64,000 nt of DNA from Sphingomonadales bacterium (GTDB lineage Bacteria > Pseudomonadota > Alphaproteobacteria > Sphingomonadales > Sphingomonadaceae): positions 22,791 through 86,790 of the forward strand of contig JAGWVC010000003.1 of NCBI GenBank assembly GCA_018971065.1, given 5' to 3'. Positions 1 to 9,800 of this stretch are shown here, one piece after another. The translations under genes and the position numbers were made by a program. The notes below the pieces were generated by a model. The model worked only from the letters and a program-made list of their open reading frames with translations, was not told the DNA's origin and did not search any database. Each line of letters begins with the position of its first letter. Position 1 is the stretch's first letter.

Positions 1-1034
1 GTGACGGTGCTGGTGGTGAAGCCCGGCCCCAGCGCGGTCAGCACCGCCAGCGGCGGCATTTCCCGCGCGCGCAGGCGGTCCAGCACGAACAGCGCGGTGG
101 GCGCCGACATGTTGCCGTGGCAGCGCAGCACCTCGCGCTCATGGTCCAGCGAACCCTGGTTCAGGCCCAGCGCGGTCTCGATCGCATCCACCACTTTCGC
201 GCCGCCGGGGTGGCAGACGAACCGATCGACATCGCCGGCGCGCAGCCCCTGCGCTGCCAGCATCCCGGCCATCGCGCCGGCCAGATGGCGCCGCGCGAAC
301 GCGGGAATACCCCGGTTCAGCACCACGCCGAAGCCGGTTTCCTCGATCTGCCAGCCCATGATGTCCAGGGTGTCGGGCCAGGTCTTCTCGCTGCTGCCGG
401 TGATGGCGATCGCGCCCTCGTCGCCCACCTTGACGATGCAGGCTGCCGCGCCGTCGCCGAACAATGCCGCCGAGATCAGGTCGGCCTTGTCGTCCAGGCT
501 GGGGCGCAGCGTCAGGCTGCACAGTTCCACGCTGACCAGCAGCACGATCGATCCCGGCGCTGCCCGTGCCAGCCGCGCGGCCAGCCCCAGCCCGGTCACC
601 CCGCCGGCGCAGCCCAGCCCGAACACCGGCACGCGCGCCACATCGCCGCGAAACCCCAGCCGCCCCATCGCCCGCGCCTCCAGCCCGGGCGTGGCGATTC
701 CGGTGGACGATACGGTGACGATGGTATCGACATCGGCCGCATCCAGCCCCGCCTCGGCCAGCGCCTTGCCCGCCACCGCCACGAACAGGTCCAGCGCCAC
801 TTCCAGATAGGCGGCGGTGCGCGCGCTGAAATCGCGCGGGGCGCGATACCATTCGGGCGGCCGCGCCAGTTGCCGGGTGGCGATGCCGGCATTGGCGAAC
901 ACCGGCGCCATCCGGTCGAACTCGCGCATGACGCCGCCGTGCATCTCCCGCGCGATCGCCAGCGCGGCATCCTGACCGAGGCAATGCGGCGGGTTGGCCG
1001 TGGCCAGCGAGAGCAGTGTTACTGGCGGAGCCAT
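1..1034 (-). CDS. Type III polyketide synthase (chalcone synthase-like), 3' end cut by window edge
   Basis: Condensing enzyme that extends an acyl-CoA starter with malonyl-CoA to make alkylresorcinol, pyrone or phloroglucinol-type products. The minus-strand frame starts at an ATG at 1034 and stays open to the left edge (344 codons visible). The catalytic triad of the family is present: Cys142 in GLGCAGG, His275 in VCHPGG and Asn308 in CHGNMSAPT. The N-terminus carries the typical LATANPP stretch. Only the last few dozen residues should be missing. It is divergent from an MFS exporter 132 bp away, which might export the product, but that link is only positional. The product cannot be predicted from sequence. 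Family assignment is very secure. Confidence 0.93.
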   Translation of the reverse strand, partial: MAPPVTLLSLATANPPHCLGQDAALAIAREMHGGVMREFDRMAPVFANAGIATRQLARPPEWYRAPRDFSARTAAYLEVALDLFVAVAGKALAEAGLDAADVDTIVTVSSTGIATPGLEARAMGRLGFRGDVARVPVFGLGCAGGVTGLGLAARLARAAPGSIVLLVSVELCSLTLRPSLDDKADLISAALFGDGAAACIVKVGDEGAIAITGSSEKTWPDTLDIMGWQIEETGFGVVLNRGIPAFARRHLAGAMAGMLAAQGLRAGDVDRFVCHPGGAKVVDAIETALGLNQGSLDHEREVLRCHGNMSAPTALFVLDRLRAREMPPLAVLTALGPGFTTSTV

Positions 1035-1166
1035 GAATGTCCTGTCTGTCCGGTCGGCCGACGATCCGGGGTTCACCGGAAACGATCCCGGGTATAGGGA
1101 GTTCCATCGCCGGGCCAATCGTTTCCGGCGATGGCCCCGGAACAGCCCTTGTCACCGGGGACTTGC

Positions 1167-2711
1167 ATGAACGACACGACCGGCAATGCCGCCGACGGGC
1201 GAACCTGGGCCGGGTTCATCGTCATGTGCCTCGGCATGTTCATGGCGATCCTCGACATCCAGATCGTTGCCACCGCGCTGCCGACGATCCGCGCGGCGCT
1301 GGCCATCGCGCCCGATCGCATGGTCTGGGTGCAGACCGCCTATCTTACCGCCGAGATCGTCGCCATCCCGCTCACCGGGTTCCTCACCGGGCTGCTGGGG
1401 ATGCGGCGTCTGTTCGTGCTGGCGGTCGCCGCGTTCACGCTGGCCTCGGTGGGCTGCGCGCAAAGTGGCTCGTTCGCCGCGCTGGTCGGCTGGCGGATCG
1501 TGCAGGGCTTCGCCGGCGGCACGCTGATCCCGGCGGTGTTCGCGGCGGTGTTCCTGCTGTTCCCGCCGCGCGCGCAAGGGCTGGCGACGATGATCGCGGG
1601 TGTCGCCGCCGTGCTGGCCCCCACCGTCGGGCCGATCGCCGGTGGCTGGATCACGCAGACCTGGTCCTGGCACTGGCTGTTCCGCGTCAACATCGCGCCC
1701 GGCATCGTCGCGGCCGTGGCAGCGGCACTGCTGCTGCGCGGCGAAGCCGCCAACCGCCGCTGGCCGCGCCGGCTCGATGCCGTGGCGCTGGCAGCACTGG
1801 CGGCGGCGCTGGTCGCGCTGGAACTGGGGCTGAAGGATGCCCCGGCGCTGGGCTGGGCGTCGCCCCGCGTGCTGGCGTTGCTGGCGCTGGCGGCGGTTGC
1901 CGGCGCCGGTTTCGTGGTCCGCACCTTGCGGTCCGCCGCGCCGCTGGTTGATCTCGCCTGCTTTGCTGATCGCAATTTCGCCATCGGCTGCCTGCTCAGC
2001 TTCGTGCTGGGCGCCGGCCTGTTCGGCTCGACCTACCTGATGCCGTTCTTCCTGGGGCTGGTGCGCGGCCACGGCGCGCTGCGCATCGGCCAGATCATGC
2101 TGGTGACCGGCGTGGCGCAACTGGTTTCGGCGCCGGTCGCGGTCTGGCTGGAACAGCGCGGCAGCGCGCGGCTACTGGCCGGGGTGGGCTTTGCCGTGTT
2201 CGCCTGCGGCCTGCTGCTCAGCACCCGCCAGACCGCGCAGACCGACGCCGCCGGGATGGCGTTGCCGCAGGTGCTGCGCGGCGCGGCGATCATGTTCTGC
2301 CTGCTGGCGCCCACCCGGATCGCGCTGGGCAGCATCGCCGACGCGCGGGTGGCCGATGCCAGCGGCCTGTTCAACCTGATGCGCAACCTCGGCGGCGCGG
2401 TGGGCCTTGCCCTGATCGATACGACGATCTTCGCGCGCAGCGCCACGCACGCCCGCGCGATTGCCGATCGCCTGCAGGCGGGCGATCTCGCCACCGCCGT
2501 CGGCATCGGCATCCCGCGCGATGCCTTCCTGGAACAGCGCGGCCAGCCGATCGACGACCTGACGCGCGAGATGGTGCGTCCGCTGGTGGAAAAGGCGGCG
2601 CTGGTCGATGCCATCAACGATGCCTGGATGCTGATCGGCGTGCTGACGCTGGCGGCCATCGTGCTGATCGCGCTGGTGCGGCGGGTGCCGCGCGCGCCCG
2701 CCGAACGCTGA
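1167..2711 (+). CDS. MFS transporter, DHA2 (EmrB/QacA-like) family, 14-TMS drug:H+ antiporter
   Basis: Inner-membrane proton-coupled exporter. The first helix segment (MCLGMFMAILDIQIVATALP) is the classic DHA2 signature, and the length (514 aa) and number of hydrophobic stretches fit 14 membrane segments. An ATG at 1167 is chosen over an in-frame one at 1131 because a GGGGA ribosome-binding sequence lies just before it and the leader of the longer form is not family-like. It is followed after 8 bp by a PAP2 phosphatase in the same direction, probably cotranscribed. No dedicated regulator or membrane-fusion partner (EmrA/HlyD) is adjacent, so the substrate is unknown. Confidence 0.92.
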   Translation: MNDTTGNAADGRTWAGFIVMCLGMFMAILDIQIVATALPTIRAALAIAPDRMVWVQTAYLTAEIVAIPLTGFLTGLLGMRRLFVLAVAAFTLASVGCAQSGSFAALVGWRIVQGFAGGTLIPAVFAAVFLLFPPRAQGLATMIAGVAAVLAPTVGPIAGGWITQTWSWHWLFRVNIAPGIVAAVAAALLLRGEAANRRWPRRLDAVALAALAAALVALELGLKDAPALGWASPRVLALLALAAVAGAGFVVRTLRSAAPLVDLACFADRNFAIGCLLSFVLGAGLFGSTYLMPFFLGLVRGHGALRIGQIMLVTGVAQLVSAPVAVWLEQRGSARLLAGVGFAVFACGLLLSTRQTAQTDAAGMALPQVLRGAAIMFCLLAPTRIALGSIADARVADASGLFNLMRNLGGAVGLALIDTTIFARSATHARAIADRLQAGDLATAVGIGIPRDAFLEQRGQPIDDLTREMVRPLVEKAALVDAINDAWMLIGVLTLAAIVLIALVRRVPRAPAER

Positions 2712-2719
2712 AAGCGCAC

Positions 2720-3379
2720 ATGGCGCCGCGCCGTACCATCCTTGCCCTCGTCACCCTGGCCGTCGGGTTTATGGCTCTGGCCATCGCCGTGTCGCTCGGT
2801 GCAACCCGTGCGATCGACAGCGCGATCCTGCTGGCCCTGCGCGTGCCCGGCCACCCCGCCATCCCGCGCGGACCCGGCTGGCTGACGGGCGACGCGGTTG
2901 CGCTCACCCGCCTTGGCAGTCCGGCATTCCTGTGGGCGCTCGTGCTCGCCTCGGCCGCGCTCCTGGCCTGCACCCGGCGGGTGCGCATGGCGCTGTTCCT
3001 GGTTGCCACCACGGCGGGTGGCCTCACACTGGTCAGCCTGGCCAAGCTGGCGTTCCACCGCGCCCGGCCCGATGTCGTGTCGCATCTGGTGCCGGTGCAG
3101 ACGCTCAGCTTCCCATCGGGCCACGCCGCCGATTCGGCCATCGTCTATTGCACGCTGGCGCTGCTGGCGCTGCCGTGCCTGCGCGCCGCAGCCGCGCGCG
3201 CCGCCGCGATGACGGCGGCGCTGGGACTGCCCGTCGCCATCGGCCTGACGCGAATCTACCTCGGCGTCCACTGGCCCAGTGATGTCGTCGCCGGGTGGTG
3301 CATCGGCGCCTTCTGGGCGTTGCTGGCCCATGCCGTCGGCAGGGCTGGCGCAGCGGTCGATCCATCGCATTCCCTTTGA
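2720..3379 (+). CDS. PAP2-family membrane phosphatase
   Basis: Integral membrane acid phosphatase acting on lipid phosphates such as undecaprenyl diphosphate or phosphatidic acid. All three signature blocks are visible: K109-x6-RP (KLAFHRARPD), PSGH at 132-135, and a TR...H-x3-D block (IYLGVHWPSD). These include the nucleophilic histidine and its acid/base partner. The 219 aa protein has about five to six hydrophobic segments. It follows the MFS gene by 8 bp and is probably translated from the same mRNA. The exact lipid substrate is not predictable. Confidence 0.93.
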   Translation: MAPRRTILALVTLAVGFMALAIAVSLGATRAIDSAILLALRVPGHPAIPRGPGWLTGDAVALTRLGSPAFLWALVLASAALLACTRRVRMALFLVATTAGGLTLVSLAKLAFHRARPDVVSHLVPVQTLSFPSGHAADSAIVYCTLALLALPCLRAAAARAAAMTAALGLPVAIGLTRIYLGVHWPSDVVAGWCIGAFWALLAHAVGRAGAAVDPSHSL

Positions 3380-3434
3380 CAGGCCCGGCCACGCTGATAG
3401 CCGGGCGCGAGAGGTTGGTTCCGGGGGGAATCAC

Positions 3435-4244
3435 ATGGTTCGATCATTCCTGTGGACGGCTGTCGCTACGTTGGGGCTTTCCCTGCCCGCCGCCGCGCCC
3501 GCCGCTCTGCCGGCAGCGCCCGTGTCGATCGAACACGCCCGCCTGCTGGGCGCGACCCACCTCGACGGCCAGCTTTTCCACGTCCAGGGGGTTGAGGTCG
3601 ATGGCGACAATGTCCTCGTCACTTCGGCGGATCGCAAGCATCATCGCGGCTACATCCACGAGTTCGACCGCACCACCGGCAAGTTCCTGCGCCGTCTGGA
3701 GCTGACCGACGGCTTGCGCTTCCATCCCGGCGGCATTTCCATTGCGGGCCGGTCGATCTGGATTCCGGTTTCCGAACCCCGCGCGCGCAGCAGTGCGGTG
3801 CTGGTCGAGATCGACGCGGACACCTTTGCAATCCGCCGCCGCATCGCGGTTGCCGATCATCTCGGCTGCGTCGCCGCGACCAGCCAGCGGCTGATCGCCG
3901 GTAACTGGAACAGCGAAAAGCTTTACGTGTTCGATCTGGCCTCCGAGAGTGCGCCGCAAGCCCACGCCAATCCCACGCTTACGCGCTATCAGGACATGAA
4001 GTTCGTCGGCGGCGAACTGGTCGCCAGCGGCCAGTTGGGCGGGCACAAGGGCGCGATAGACTGGATCGATCCGGCGTCGATGAAGCTGGTCCGCTCGCTT
4101 CACGCCGGCACGCTGGGGCGGCCCTGGCCGTTCAGCCATCCCCGTGCCTACACGGCGGAAGGCATGGCGCTGCAGGGCAGGCAGCTTTACCTGCTGCCCG
4201 AGGATGGCCCCAGCCGCCTGTTCCACTTCGAACTGGACAACTGA
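3435..4244 (+). CDS. Secreted protein of unknown function, probable beta-propeller-like fold
   Basis: 269 aa with an N-terminal signal peptide (basic MVRS, hydrophobic core, AAAPAA cleavage zone). The ATG at 3435 is preceded at ideal distance by a GGGGGGAA ribosome-binding sequence; a longer in-frame form from 3279 would overlap the PAP2 gene. The body repeats strands of the type seen in PQQ-like or NHL-like propellers (for example VLVEIDADTFAIRRRIAVAD, and LYVFDLAS). It resembles, from memory, proteins annotated as DUF6454; this was not checked. The location is probably periplasmic. No enzymatic motif is recognised. Confidence 0.8.
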   Translation: MVRSFLWTAVATLGLSLPAAAPAALPAAPVSIEHARLLGATHLDGQLFHVQGVEVDGDNVLVTSADRKHHRGYIHEFDRTTGKFLRRLELTDGLRFHPGGISIAGRSIWIPVSEPRARSSAVLVEIDADTFAIRRRIAVADHLGCVAATSQRLIAGNWNSEKLYVFDLASESAPQAHANPTLTRYQDMKFVGGELVASGQLGGHKGAIDWIDPASMKLVRSLHAGTLGRPWPFSHPRAYTAEGMALQGRQLYLLPEDGPSRLFHFELDN

Positions 4245-4357
4245 CCGCCGGCGGGCGGCATCGTCCCGCCGGTTCGGCGCAGGAACTTCATTCCACAACC
4301 GTTGTTCAGAAAATTCGCGGCTCGATTGTCGATGCGCGGCGAAGGATCGATGGCCTG

Positions 4358-6952
4358 ATGAACAACGAAGACCTGGATGGCGGCATTGCCGATGCCCAGC
4401 GAATTGCCGCCGAGGTGGTCGGCCTCGACCGGGGGACCGATCCGTTCGTTGCCGCCGTCCGCGCCACGCGGATGCCGATGATCATTACCGATCCGCGCCG
4501 GCCGGACAACCCGGTGGTGTTTGCCAACGACAGCTTCTGCCGCCTCACCGGCTATCCCCGCGACGAGATCCTGGGCCGCAATTGCCGCTTCCTGCAAGGG
4601 CCTGAAACCGACCCCGCGACGGTGCGGCGCATTCATGACGCGGTTGCCGGGGTTTCGCCGATCGAGATCGATATCCGCAACCACCGCAAGGACGGTTCGG
4701 GCTTCTGGAATCGTTTGCTGATGGCGCCGGTGTTCGATACCAATGGCGCGCTTGCCTATTTCTTTGCCAGTCAGGTCGATGTGACCCTTGAGCGTGAGCG
4801 CCTTGCCGGGCTGGAAAGCTCGAACGCGGCGCTGATGGCCGAGATCACCGGCCGCCTCCAGGCCCAGCGCGAGAAAGAGCTTGAGCTTGATTTCGCGCTC
4901 AAGGCCGGCCGGTTCGGCACCTGGAGCATCGACCTTGGCAGTATGCAACTCACCGCCTCCGATACCTGCAAACAGTTGTTCGGCCGCGCCGCCGACGCGC
5001 CGTTCACGTTCGAGGATCGCATCGCCGCGATCCACCTCGACGATCGCGCCGCCAACGAAACCGCCATCGCGCGCAGCGTCGCCACCCGCAGCGAATATGC
5101 GGTTACCTACCGGGTCATGCTGCCCTCGGGCGAAGTGCGCTGGATCGCGTCGCGCGGGCAGCCGTTCCTCGATCAGGACGGCAGGCCGATCCGGCTGGCG
5201 GGCGTGTCGTCCGACATCACCGAGCAGCGCCGCCGCGACCGGATGCGGGCCGCGCTGGTGGAATTGAGCGACGTGGTCCGCGACATCGAGGACCCCGCCG
5301 ACGTCTCGTTCGCGGCATCGCGGATCATCGGCGAAACGCTGGACGTCAGCCGCGCCGGCTATGGGCTGATCGACCCGGCGGCGGAGACCATCACGATCGA
5401 GCGCGACTGGAACGCACCCGGCATCGCCTCGCTGGCGGGCACCCTGCATTTCCGCGACTATGGCAGCTATATCGAGAACCTGAAGCGCGGCGAGGACGTG
5501 ATCATTCCCGACGCCCGGCTCGATCCGCGCACCGTCGATGGCGCCTCGGCGCTGAAGGCGATCAGCGCCGAGGCGGTGGTGAACATGCCGCTGACCGAAC
5601 ACGGCGGCCTGGTCGCGCTGCTTTATCTCAATCATGCCACCGCCCGCGAATGGCGCGATGACGAGATCGCCTTCGTCCGCGAAGTCGCCGAACGCACCCG
5701 CATCGCCACCGAACGCCGCCGCGCCGAACTGGAACTGCGCGCGCTGGCGGCATCGCTGGAACAGCAGGTGGCGGACCGCACCGCCGAACTGCTCGCCGCC
5801 GAGGAAGCGCTGCGCCAGTCGCAGAAGATGGAAGCCGTCGGCCAGCTCACCGGCGGGCTGGCGCATGATTTCAACAACCTGCTGACCGGCATCTCGGGCA
5901 GTATGGAGATGTTGCAGGTGCGGCTGGCGCAGGGCCGGGTCAGCGAGGCCGATCGCTATGTCACCGCCGCCCAGGGCGCGGCGCGGCGGGCGGCGGCGCT
6001 GACTCACCGGCTGCTGGCGTTCTCGCGCCGCCAGACGCTGGCGCCGGTGCCCACCGATGCCAACGCGCTGATCGGCGGCATGGCCGACCTGATCCAGCGC
6101 ACGGTGGGGCCGGGCATCGCCGTCGAGACGATCCAGGCGACCGGGCTGTGGCCGATCCTGGTCGACCAGAGCCAGCTCGAGAACTCGCTGCTCAACTTGT
6201 GCATCAACGCGCGCGACGCCATGCCCGAAGGCGGCCGGCTGACCATCGAAACCGGCAATCGCTGGCTCGATCGCCGCGCCGCCGCCGAACGCGACATGGA
6301 GCCGGGCCAGTATGTCTCGCTCTGCGTGTCCGATACCGGCACCGGGATGAGTGCGGAGACGATCGCCAAGGCGTTCGATCCGTTCTTCACCACCAAGCCG
6401 ATCGGGCTGGGCACTGGCCTCGGCCTGTCGATGATCTATGGCTTCGCCAAGCAATCGGGCGGCCAGACCCGCATCTATTCCGAAGTCGGCGACGGCACGA
6501 TGGTGTGCATCTACCTGCCGCGCCACTTCGGCGAGGCCGAAGTGCCCGAGCCGGTCGGCGAAGTGCGGCTGGAACAGCAGGCGCGCGACGGGCAGACCGT
6601 GCTGGTGGTCGATGACGAGCCGACTATCCGGATGCTCGTCGTCGATGTGCTGGAAGGGCTGGGCTACCGCGCGCTGGAGGCGGCGGACGGGCAGGCGGGA
6701 TTGCAGATCATCCATTCTGCCGCGCGGATCGACCTGCTGATCACCGATGTCGGGCTGCCCGGCGGCATGAACGGCCGGCAGGTTGCCGATGCGGCCCGTG
6801 CGGTGCGGCCCGACCTGCGGGTCATGTTCATCACCGGCTATGCCGAAAACGCGGTGCTCAGCCACGGGCACCTGGACCCGGGGATGCAGGTGCTGACCAA
6901 GCCGTTCTCGATGGAAGCGCTCAGCCAGCGTCTGGCCGAATTGCTGGCGTAA
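4358..6952 (+). CDS. LOV-domain blue-light sensor hybrid histidine kinase
   Basis: 864 aa cytoplasmic hybrid kinase with no clear membrane segment. Domains in order: a LOV photosensor (about 28-135) with the photoactive motif GRNCRFLQ at 73-80 and Cys76 as the expected flavin-adduct residue; a second PAS with PAC ending [10 protein letters not shown] (about 165-295); a GAF-like region (about 305-455); a coiled-coil linker; a HisKA dimerisation domain with His503 in [10 protein letters not shown]; a HATPase domain ([29 protein letters not shown]); and a C-terminal receiver domain with phospho-acceptor Asp797 in LLITDVG. It stands alone, with no response regulator adjacent, so the output partner is unknown. 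Family assignment is secure. Confidence 0.95.
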   Translation: MNNEDLDGGIADAQRIAAEVVGLDRGTDPFVAAVRATRMPMIITDPRRPDNPVVFANDSFCRLTGYPRDEILGRNCRFLQGPETDPATVRRIHDAVAGVSPIEIDIRNHRKDGSGFWNRLLMAPVFDTNGALAYFFASQVDVTLERERLAGLESSNAALMAEITGRLQAQREKELELDFALKAGRFGTWSIDLGSMQLTASDTCKQLFGRAADAPFTFEDRIAAIHLDDRAANETAIARSVATRSEYAVTYRVMLPSGEVRWIASRGQPFLDQDGRPIRLAGVSSDITEQRRRDRMRAALVELSDVVRDIEDPADVSFAASRIIGETLDVSRAGYGLIDPAAETITIERDWNAPGIASLAGTLHFRDYGSYIENLKRGEDVIIPDARLDPRTVDGASALKAISAEAVVNMPLTEHGGLVALLYLNHATAREWRDDEIAFVREVAERTRIATERRRAELELRALAASLEQQVADRTAELLAAEEALRQSQKMEAVGQLTGGLAHDFNNLLTGISGSMEMLQVRLAQGRVSEADRYVTAAQGAARRAAALTHRLLAFSRRQTLAPVPTDANALIGGMADLIQRTVGPGIAVETIQATGLWPILVDQSQLENSLLNLCINARDAMPEGGRLTIETGNRWLDRRAAAERDMEPGQYVSLCVSDTGTGMSAETIAKAFDPFFTTKPIGLGTGLGLSMIYGFAKQSGGQTRIYSEVGDGTMVCIYLPRHFGEAEVPEPVGEVRLEQQARDGQTVLVVDDEPTIRMLVVDVLEGLGYRALEAADGQAGLQIIHSAARIDLLITDVGLPGGMNGRQVADAARAVRPDLRVMFITGYAENAVLSHGHLDPGMQVLTKPFSMEALSQRLAELLA

Positions 6953-6979
6953 GGCGTCGGCGGGCGGCAGTTTCCCGGA

Positions 6980-7732
6980 TCAGGCGGTACCCGCCCGGTT
7001 GCGCGGCGCCTTGCCGCTTGCCGGTTGGAACTGGGAAACGGTTCGCCACAATTCGCGCGATCGGCCGGCGGCCAGTATGCCCAATTCCTGATCGCCGTTG
7101 GCGATGGCGTTCAGTTCCAGCAGCTTGACCTTGCGCCAGTCGGCAATGAACGCCGCATCGAAATGCGTGGATGCCTTCGCAGGATTATCGCGGCTCAGCC
7201 GCTTGGCGCCGAACGAAATATTTATCTGGAACAGGAACTTGATGTACGGGCTGTCGATCAGCTTGAACACCTCGGACCGGATCTCCTGCTCGATACCGAT
7301 CAGTTCGCCATAGGTGATGGTCTCGTCGGTCCCGCGTACCAGCCGGGTCAGCCTGGTGGCCGTGCTGCCGGCCAGCTTGCTGTCGAGGCCGGCCGCCTGC
7401 CGGACCGCCTCGGTCCAGATGATCGAGGCGATCGTGGATAGCTCGTCGGTGCGGATTTCGAGGATTTCCAGATAATCGGTAACCGCGGCCTCCACCGAAT
7501 GCACGGTCGGGCGCCGGGCATAATAGCCGCCGTTCGATCCCCGCTTCACCGCCAGCAGGCCTTCGCGTTCCAGCAGCCGCGCCACCTGGCGCAAGGTCGT
7601 TCGCGAGACGCCCAGCATCTCCAGAACCTTGCGCTCGTCGCCCAGGCAGGTGCCGTCCTCGGCGGCAAGGACGATGGCGCGCAGTTGCGAAGCCGCCGCC
7701 TTCATCGCCGATTCCTGGATTCCGGTTGTCAT
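6980..7732 (-). CDS. GntR-family transcriptional regulator with FCD-type ligand domain
   Basis: 250 aa. The N-terminal winged helix-turn-helix (about 20-80) contains GDERKVLEMLGVSRTTLRQV and LLEREGLLAVKRGSNGGYY, typical of the FadR/GntR group, followed by an all-helical C-terminal ligand-binding region. Translation could start at 7732 or at the internal ATG at 7705-7707 (MKAAASQL). It is divergent from the Rieske oxygenase operon, with a roughly 200 bp shared intergenic region that holds a promoter and an inverted repeat, so it is the natural candidate repressor of that operon. The inducer is unknown. Confidence 0.9.
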   Translation of the reverse strand: MTTGIQESAMKAAASQLRAIVLAAEDGTCLGDERKVLEMLGVSRTTLRQVARLLEREGLLAVKRGSNGGYYARRPTVHSVEAAVTDYLEILEIRTDELSTIASIIWTEAVRQAAGLDSKLAGSTATRLTRLVRGTDETITYGELIGIEQEIRSEVFKLIDSPYIKFLFQINISFGAKRLSRDNPAKASTHFDAAFIADWRKVKLLELNAIANGDQELGILAAGRSRELWRTVSQFQPASGKAPRNRAGTA

Positions 7733-7846
7733 CCCGCGCTTTTAGGGCCGGGCTCCCGCAGTGTGCAATGGGGCACCGCCAACGTCGCCATCCTGTTCGA
7801 TGCGCTTGCCGCCCGCGCCCGATAACCCTTGGCCCAAAACGCCGAC

Positions 7847-7877
7847 TTGACGAACCGCCCCGGCGCGAGGCAATAAT
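7847..7877 (+). promoter_or_regulatory. Candidate sigma70 promoter for the Rieske oxygenase operon
   Basis: A TTGACG -35 element (7847-7852) is followed by CAATAAT at 7871-7877 as the -10, with about 18 bp between. It lies 60 bp upstream of the start codon of the oxygenase and just before an inverted repeat. Assigned by eye. Confidence 0.45.
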
Positions 7878-7882
7878 GTGCC

Positions 7883-7910
7883 GGATGGCTCGATTAATGC
7901 GAGTCCATCC
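7883..7910. promoter_or_regulatory. Inverted repeat, candidate repressor operator
   Basis: GGATGGCTCG (7883-7892) and CGAGTCCATCC (7900-7910) are inverted copies apart from one extra T, separated by ATTAATG. The site sits immediately downstream of the predicted -10, where a bound repressor (the adjacent GntR or the operon's TetR protein) would block transcription. The assignment is inferred from position and symmetry. Confidence 0.45.
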
Positions 7911-7935
7911 GATAATCGACTTTGGGAGAAGTCCG

Positions 7936-9315
7936 ATGGATGCCGCCGATTCCCTTGGCCGCCCCGGCGCCGTGATCGACAACGGCCCGCTGATCCGCGA
8001 GATCGATTTCGCGCCGTTCAACATGCGCGTCTCCACCGACCGCTATCACGACCCCGAATACCACGCGCGTGAGCGCGAGCGGCTGTGGATGCGCTGCTGG
8101 CAGGTGGCGGGCCGCCAGGAAGAGCTGCCCGAGCCGGGTGACTGGAAGGTCCACACCCTGTTCGACCAGTCGTGGATCGTCGTGCGCGGCCGCGACGGGG
8201 TCATTCGCGGCTTCGTCAACGCCTGCCGCCATCGCGGCAACGCGTTCTGCCAGGGGAAGGGGCATTCCCCCCGCTTCACCTGCCCTTATCACAACTGGAC
8301 TTACGGGCTCGACGGCGCGCTGCTGGCGGTTGCCCGCCCCGATTTCGACGGCACGATCGAGGAATTCGTCGGCGACAAGGACCAGCTCGGGCTGATCGAG
8401 GTCCCGGTCACGGTGTTCGCCGGCTTTATCTTCCTGAACCCGGATCCCGCCGCCGAACCGCTGCTGGCGTATCTGGGCGAGGTGGCCGACCTGCTGGCGC
8501 CCTACAAGCTGGACGAGATGGTGCCGGTGGCGCTGAACGTGCGGGAAGCGATCGACTGCAACTGGAAGGTCATCATCGACGCTTTCGAGGAAGGTTACCA
8601 CATCCAGGGCGTCCACCCCGAACTGATCCCGGCGATGGACGAATCGAAGGAACGCTATGGCTTCTTCGGCGATCATTCGGTCGCCACCGGCCCGTTCGGC
8701 GCCTCGAACATGGTGGACCTCAGCCCTGACGAGCAGGTGGCCGTGATCCGCGCGCTGCCCAATACTTTCCCGGCGGTGGCGCAGGCGCTGCCCCGGTTCG
8801 AGGAACTGGTCGAGGCCACGCGTGACGCCAATTGCCGGCTCCACTTCACCACCCAGACCGGCGTGCGCCAGCTCCTTCAGCAGGCCACGCGCGAAACCTG
8901 GTCGGCGCAAGGCCTCGACGTGTCCGGGCTTACCGACACGCAGATGAGCGACAACCACTTCCACACCGTGTTCCCCAACCTGTTCATGACCATCCGCGCC
9001 GGCGAATGCACCACGATCATCGCCTGGCCGCACCCCGATGGCGACCCGAACCGCTGCGTGTGGCACGTCATCAACCTGATGTGGCTGCCCCCGGAACAAC
9101 GCCGCGCCGCGATCGAGCCGTGTCTGGAGATCGCCGAGGGCGACCACTTCACCTACTTCCTGCCGCTGGAGCAGGATTGGGAGCAGATGCAGCACCAGCA
9201 GCGCGGCCTGCGCAACCGCGCGCTGAAGGAAACCGTGCTGACCCGGCAGGAAGTGCGGCTGGCCCACTACCACGCCGTGCTCGACGCGTGGCTGGCGCGC
9301 GCCAGAAGCCAATAA
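7936..9315 (+). CDS. Aromatic-ring-hydroxylating dioxygenase alpha subunit (Rieske non-heme iron oxygenase)
   Basis: 459 aa terminal oxygenase component. The N-terminal Rieske [2Fe-2S] domain has C97-x-H99 (ACRHRGNAF) and C116-x2-H119 (CPYHNW). The C-terminal catalytic domain shows the mononuclear iron ligands H222 and H227 (AFEEGYHIQGVH) and a plausible third ligand D414 (LEQDWEQM). The ATG at 7936 follows a GGGAGAA ribosome-binding site; the longer open frame upstream runs through the promoter. It heads an operon with NTF2-like proteins, a TetR regulator and two SDRs. No ferredoxin or reductase partner is in the window, so electron supply must come from elsewhere. The substrate is not identifiable. 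Confidence 0.94.
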   Translation: MDAADSLGRPGAVIDNGPLIREIDFAPFNMRVSTDRYHDPEYHARERERLWMRCWQVAGRQEELPEPGDWKVHTLFDQSWIVVRGRDGVIRGFVNACRHRGNAFCQGKGHSPRFTCPYHNWTYGLDGALLAVARPDFDGTIEEFVGDKDQLGLIEVPVTVFAGFIFLNPDPAAEPLLAYLGEVADLLAPYKLDEMVPVALNVREAIDCNWKVIIDAFEEGYHIQGVHPELIPAMDESKERYGFFGDHSVATGPFGASNMVDLSPDEQVAVIRALPNTFPAVAQALPRFEELVEATRDANCRLHFTTQTGVRQLLQQATRETWSAQGLDVSGLTDTQMSDNHFHTVFPNLFMTIRAGECTTIIAWPHPDGDPNRCVWHVINLMWLPPEQRRAAIEPCLEIAEGDHFTYFLPLEQDWEQMQHQQRGLRNRALKETVLTRQEVRLAHYHAVLDAWLARARSQ

Positions 9316-9336
9316 GCAGCCAATGAGGGAGAGACC

Positions 9337-9798
9337 ATGACGCAATTCCACACCGCCACCGGCTGCAACGATACGGTCGGCCCGCTGATGCAGGTCATCA
9401 ACGCGTTCTGCGCCAGGCAGGGCGAACTGCTGGCCAAGGGCATCACCGGCCCGGACGACTGGGAACCGCTGACCGAATTCCTCGATCCCGTCGCCTTCAA
9501 GCGGGTCGGCGCCTACCTCGAAGAGCTCGACTGGCCCGCCTACAAATCGTTCCTCACCGAATGGAGCAAGGGCGGCACCCACTTCGAATTCACCGAATTC
9601 CATGTCTCCGAAGTCGGCGGTGCCGTGTTCCAGGAGATCGAGGAGCGCCACACGCGGGGCGATACCTTCATCCGCAAGAACGTCATCGCCGTCTATCGCT
9701 TCGATGGGGACAACCGCATCGTCCATCTCGACATCTATGAGCAGGCGAGGGATTCGGGCGCCTGGATCATCGAGGCGGCGCGGGCGTCGGAAGGGTAG
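9337..9798 (+). CDS. NTF2/SnoaL-like small protein
   Basis: 153 aa, no signal peptide. The alternation of helices and strands (WPAYKSFLTEWSKGGTHFEF and VIAVYRFDGDNRIVHLDIYE) fits the cone-shaped NTF2/SnoaL fold shared by isomerases, dehydratases and ring-hydroxylase beta subunits. It lies 21 bp after the Rieske alpha subunit with a GGGAGAGA ribosome-binding site, so it is cotranscribed. It could stand in for a beta subunit or process the hydroxylated product. It does not show clear beta-subunit signatures, and the function is open. Confidence 0.75.
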   Translation: MTQFHTATGCNDTVGPLMQVINAFCARQGELLAKGITGPDDWEPLTEFLDPVAFKRVGAYLEELDWPAYKSFLTEWSKGGTHFEFTEFHVSEVGGAVFQEIEERHTRGDTFIRKNVIAVYRFDGDNRIVHLDIYEQARDSGAWIIEAARASEG

Positions 9799-9800
9799 AC

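Noticed and set aside
4187..6871. 894-codon open frame on the minus strand opposite the LOV kinase
   Set aside because: A shadow frame caused by high GC at third codon positions; the plus strand has complete domain motifs and the minus frame has biased, repetitive Arg/Gly/Ala composition.
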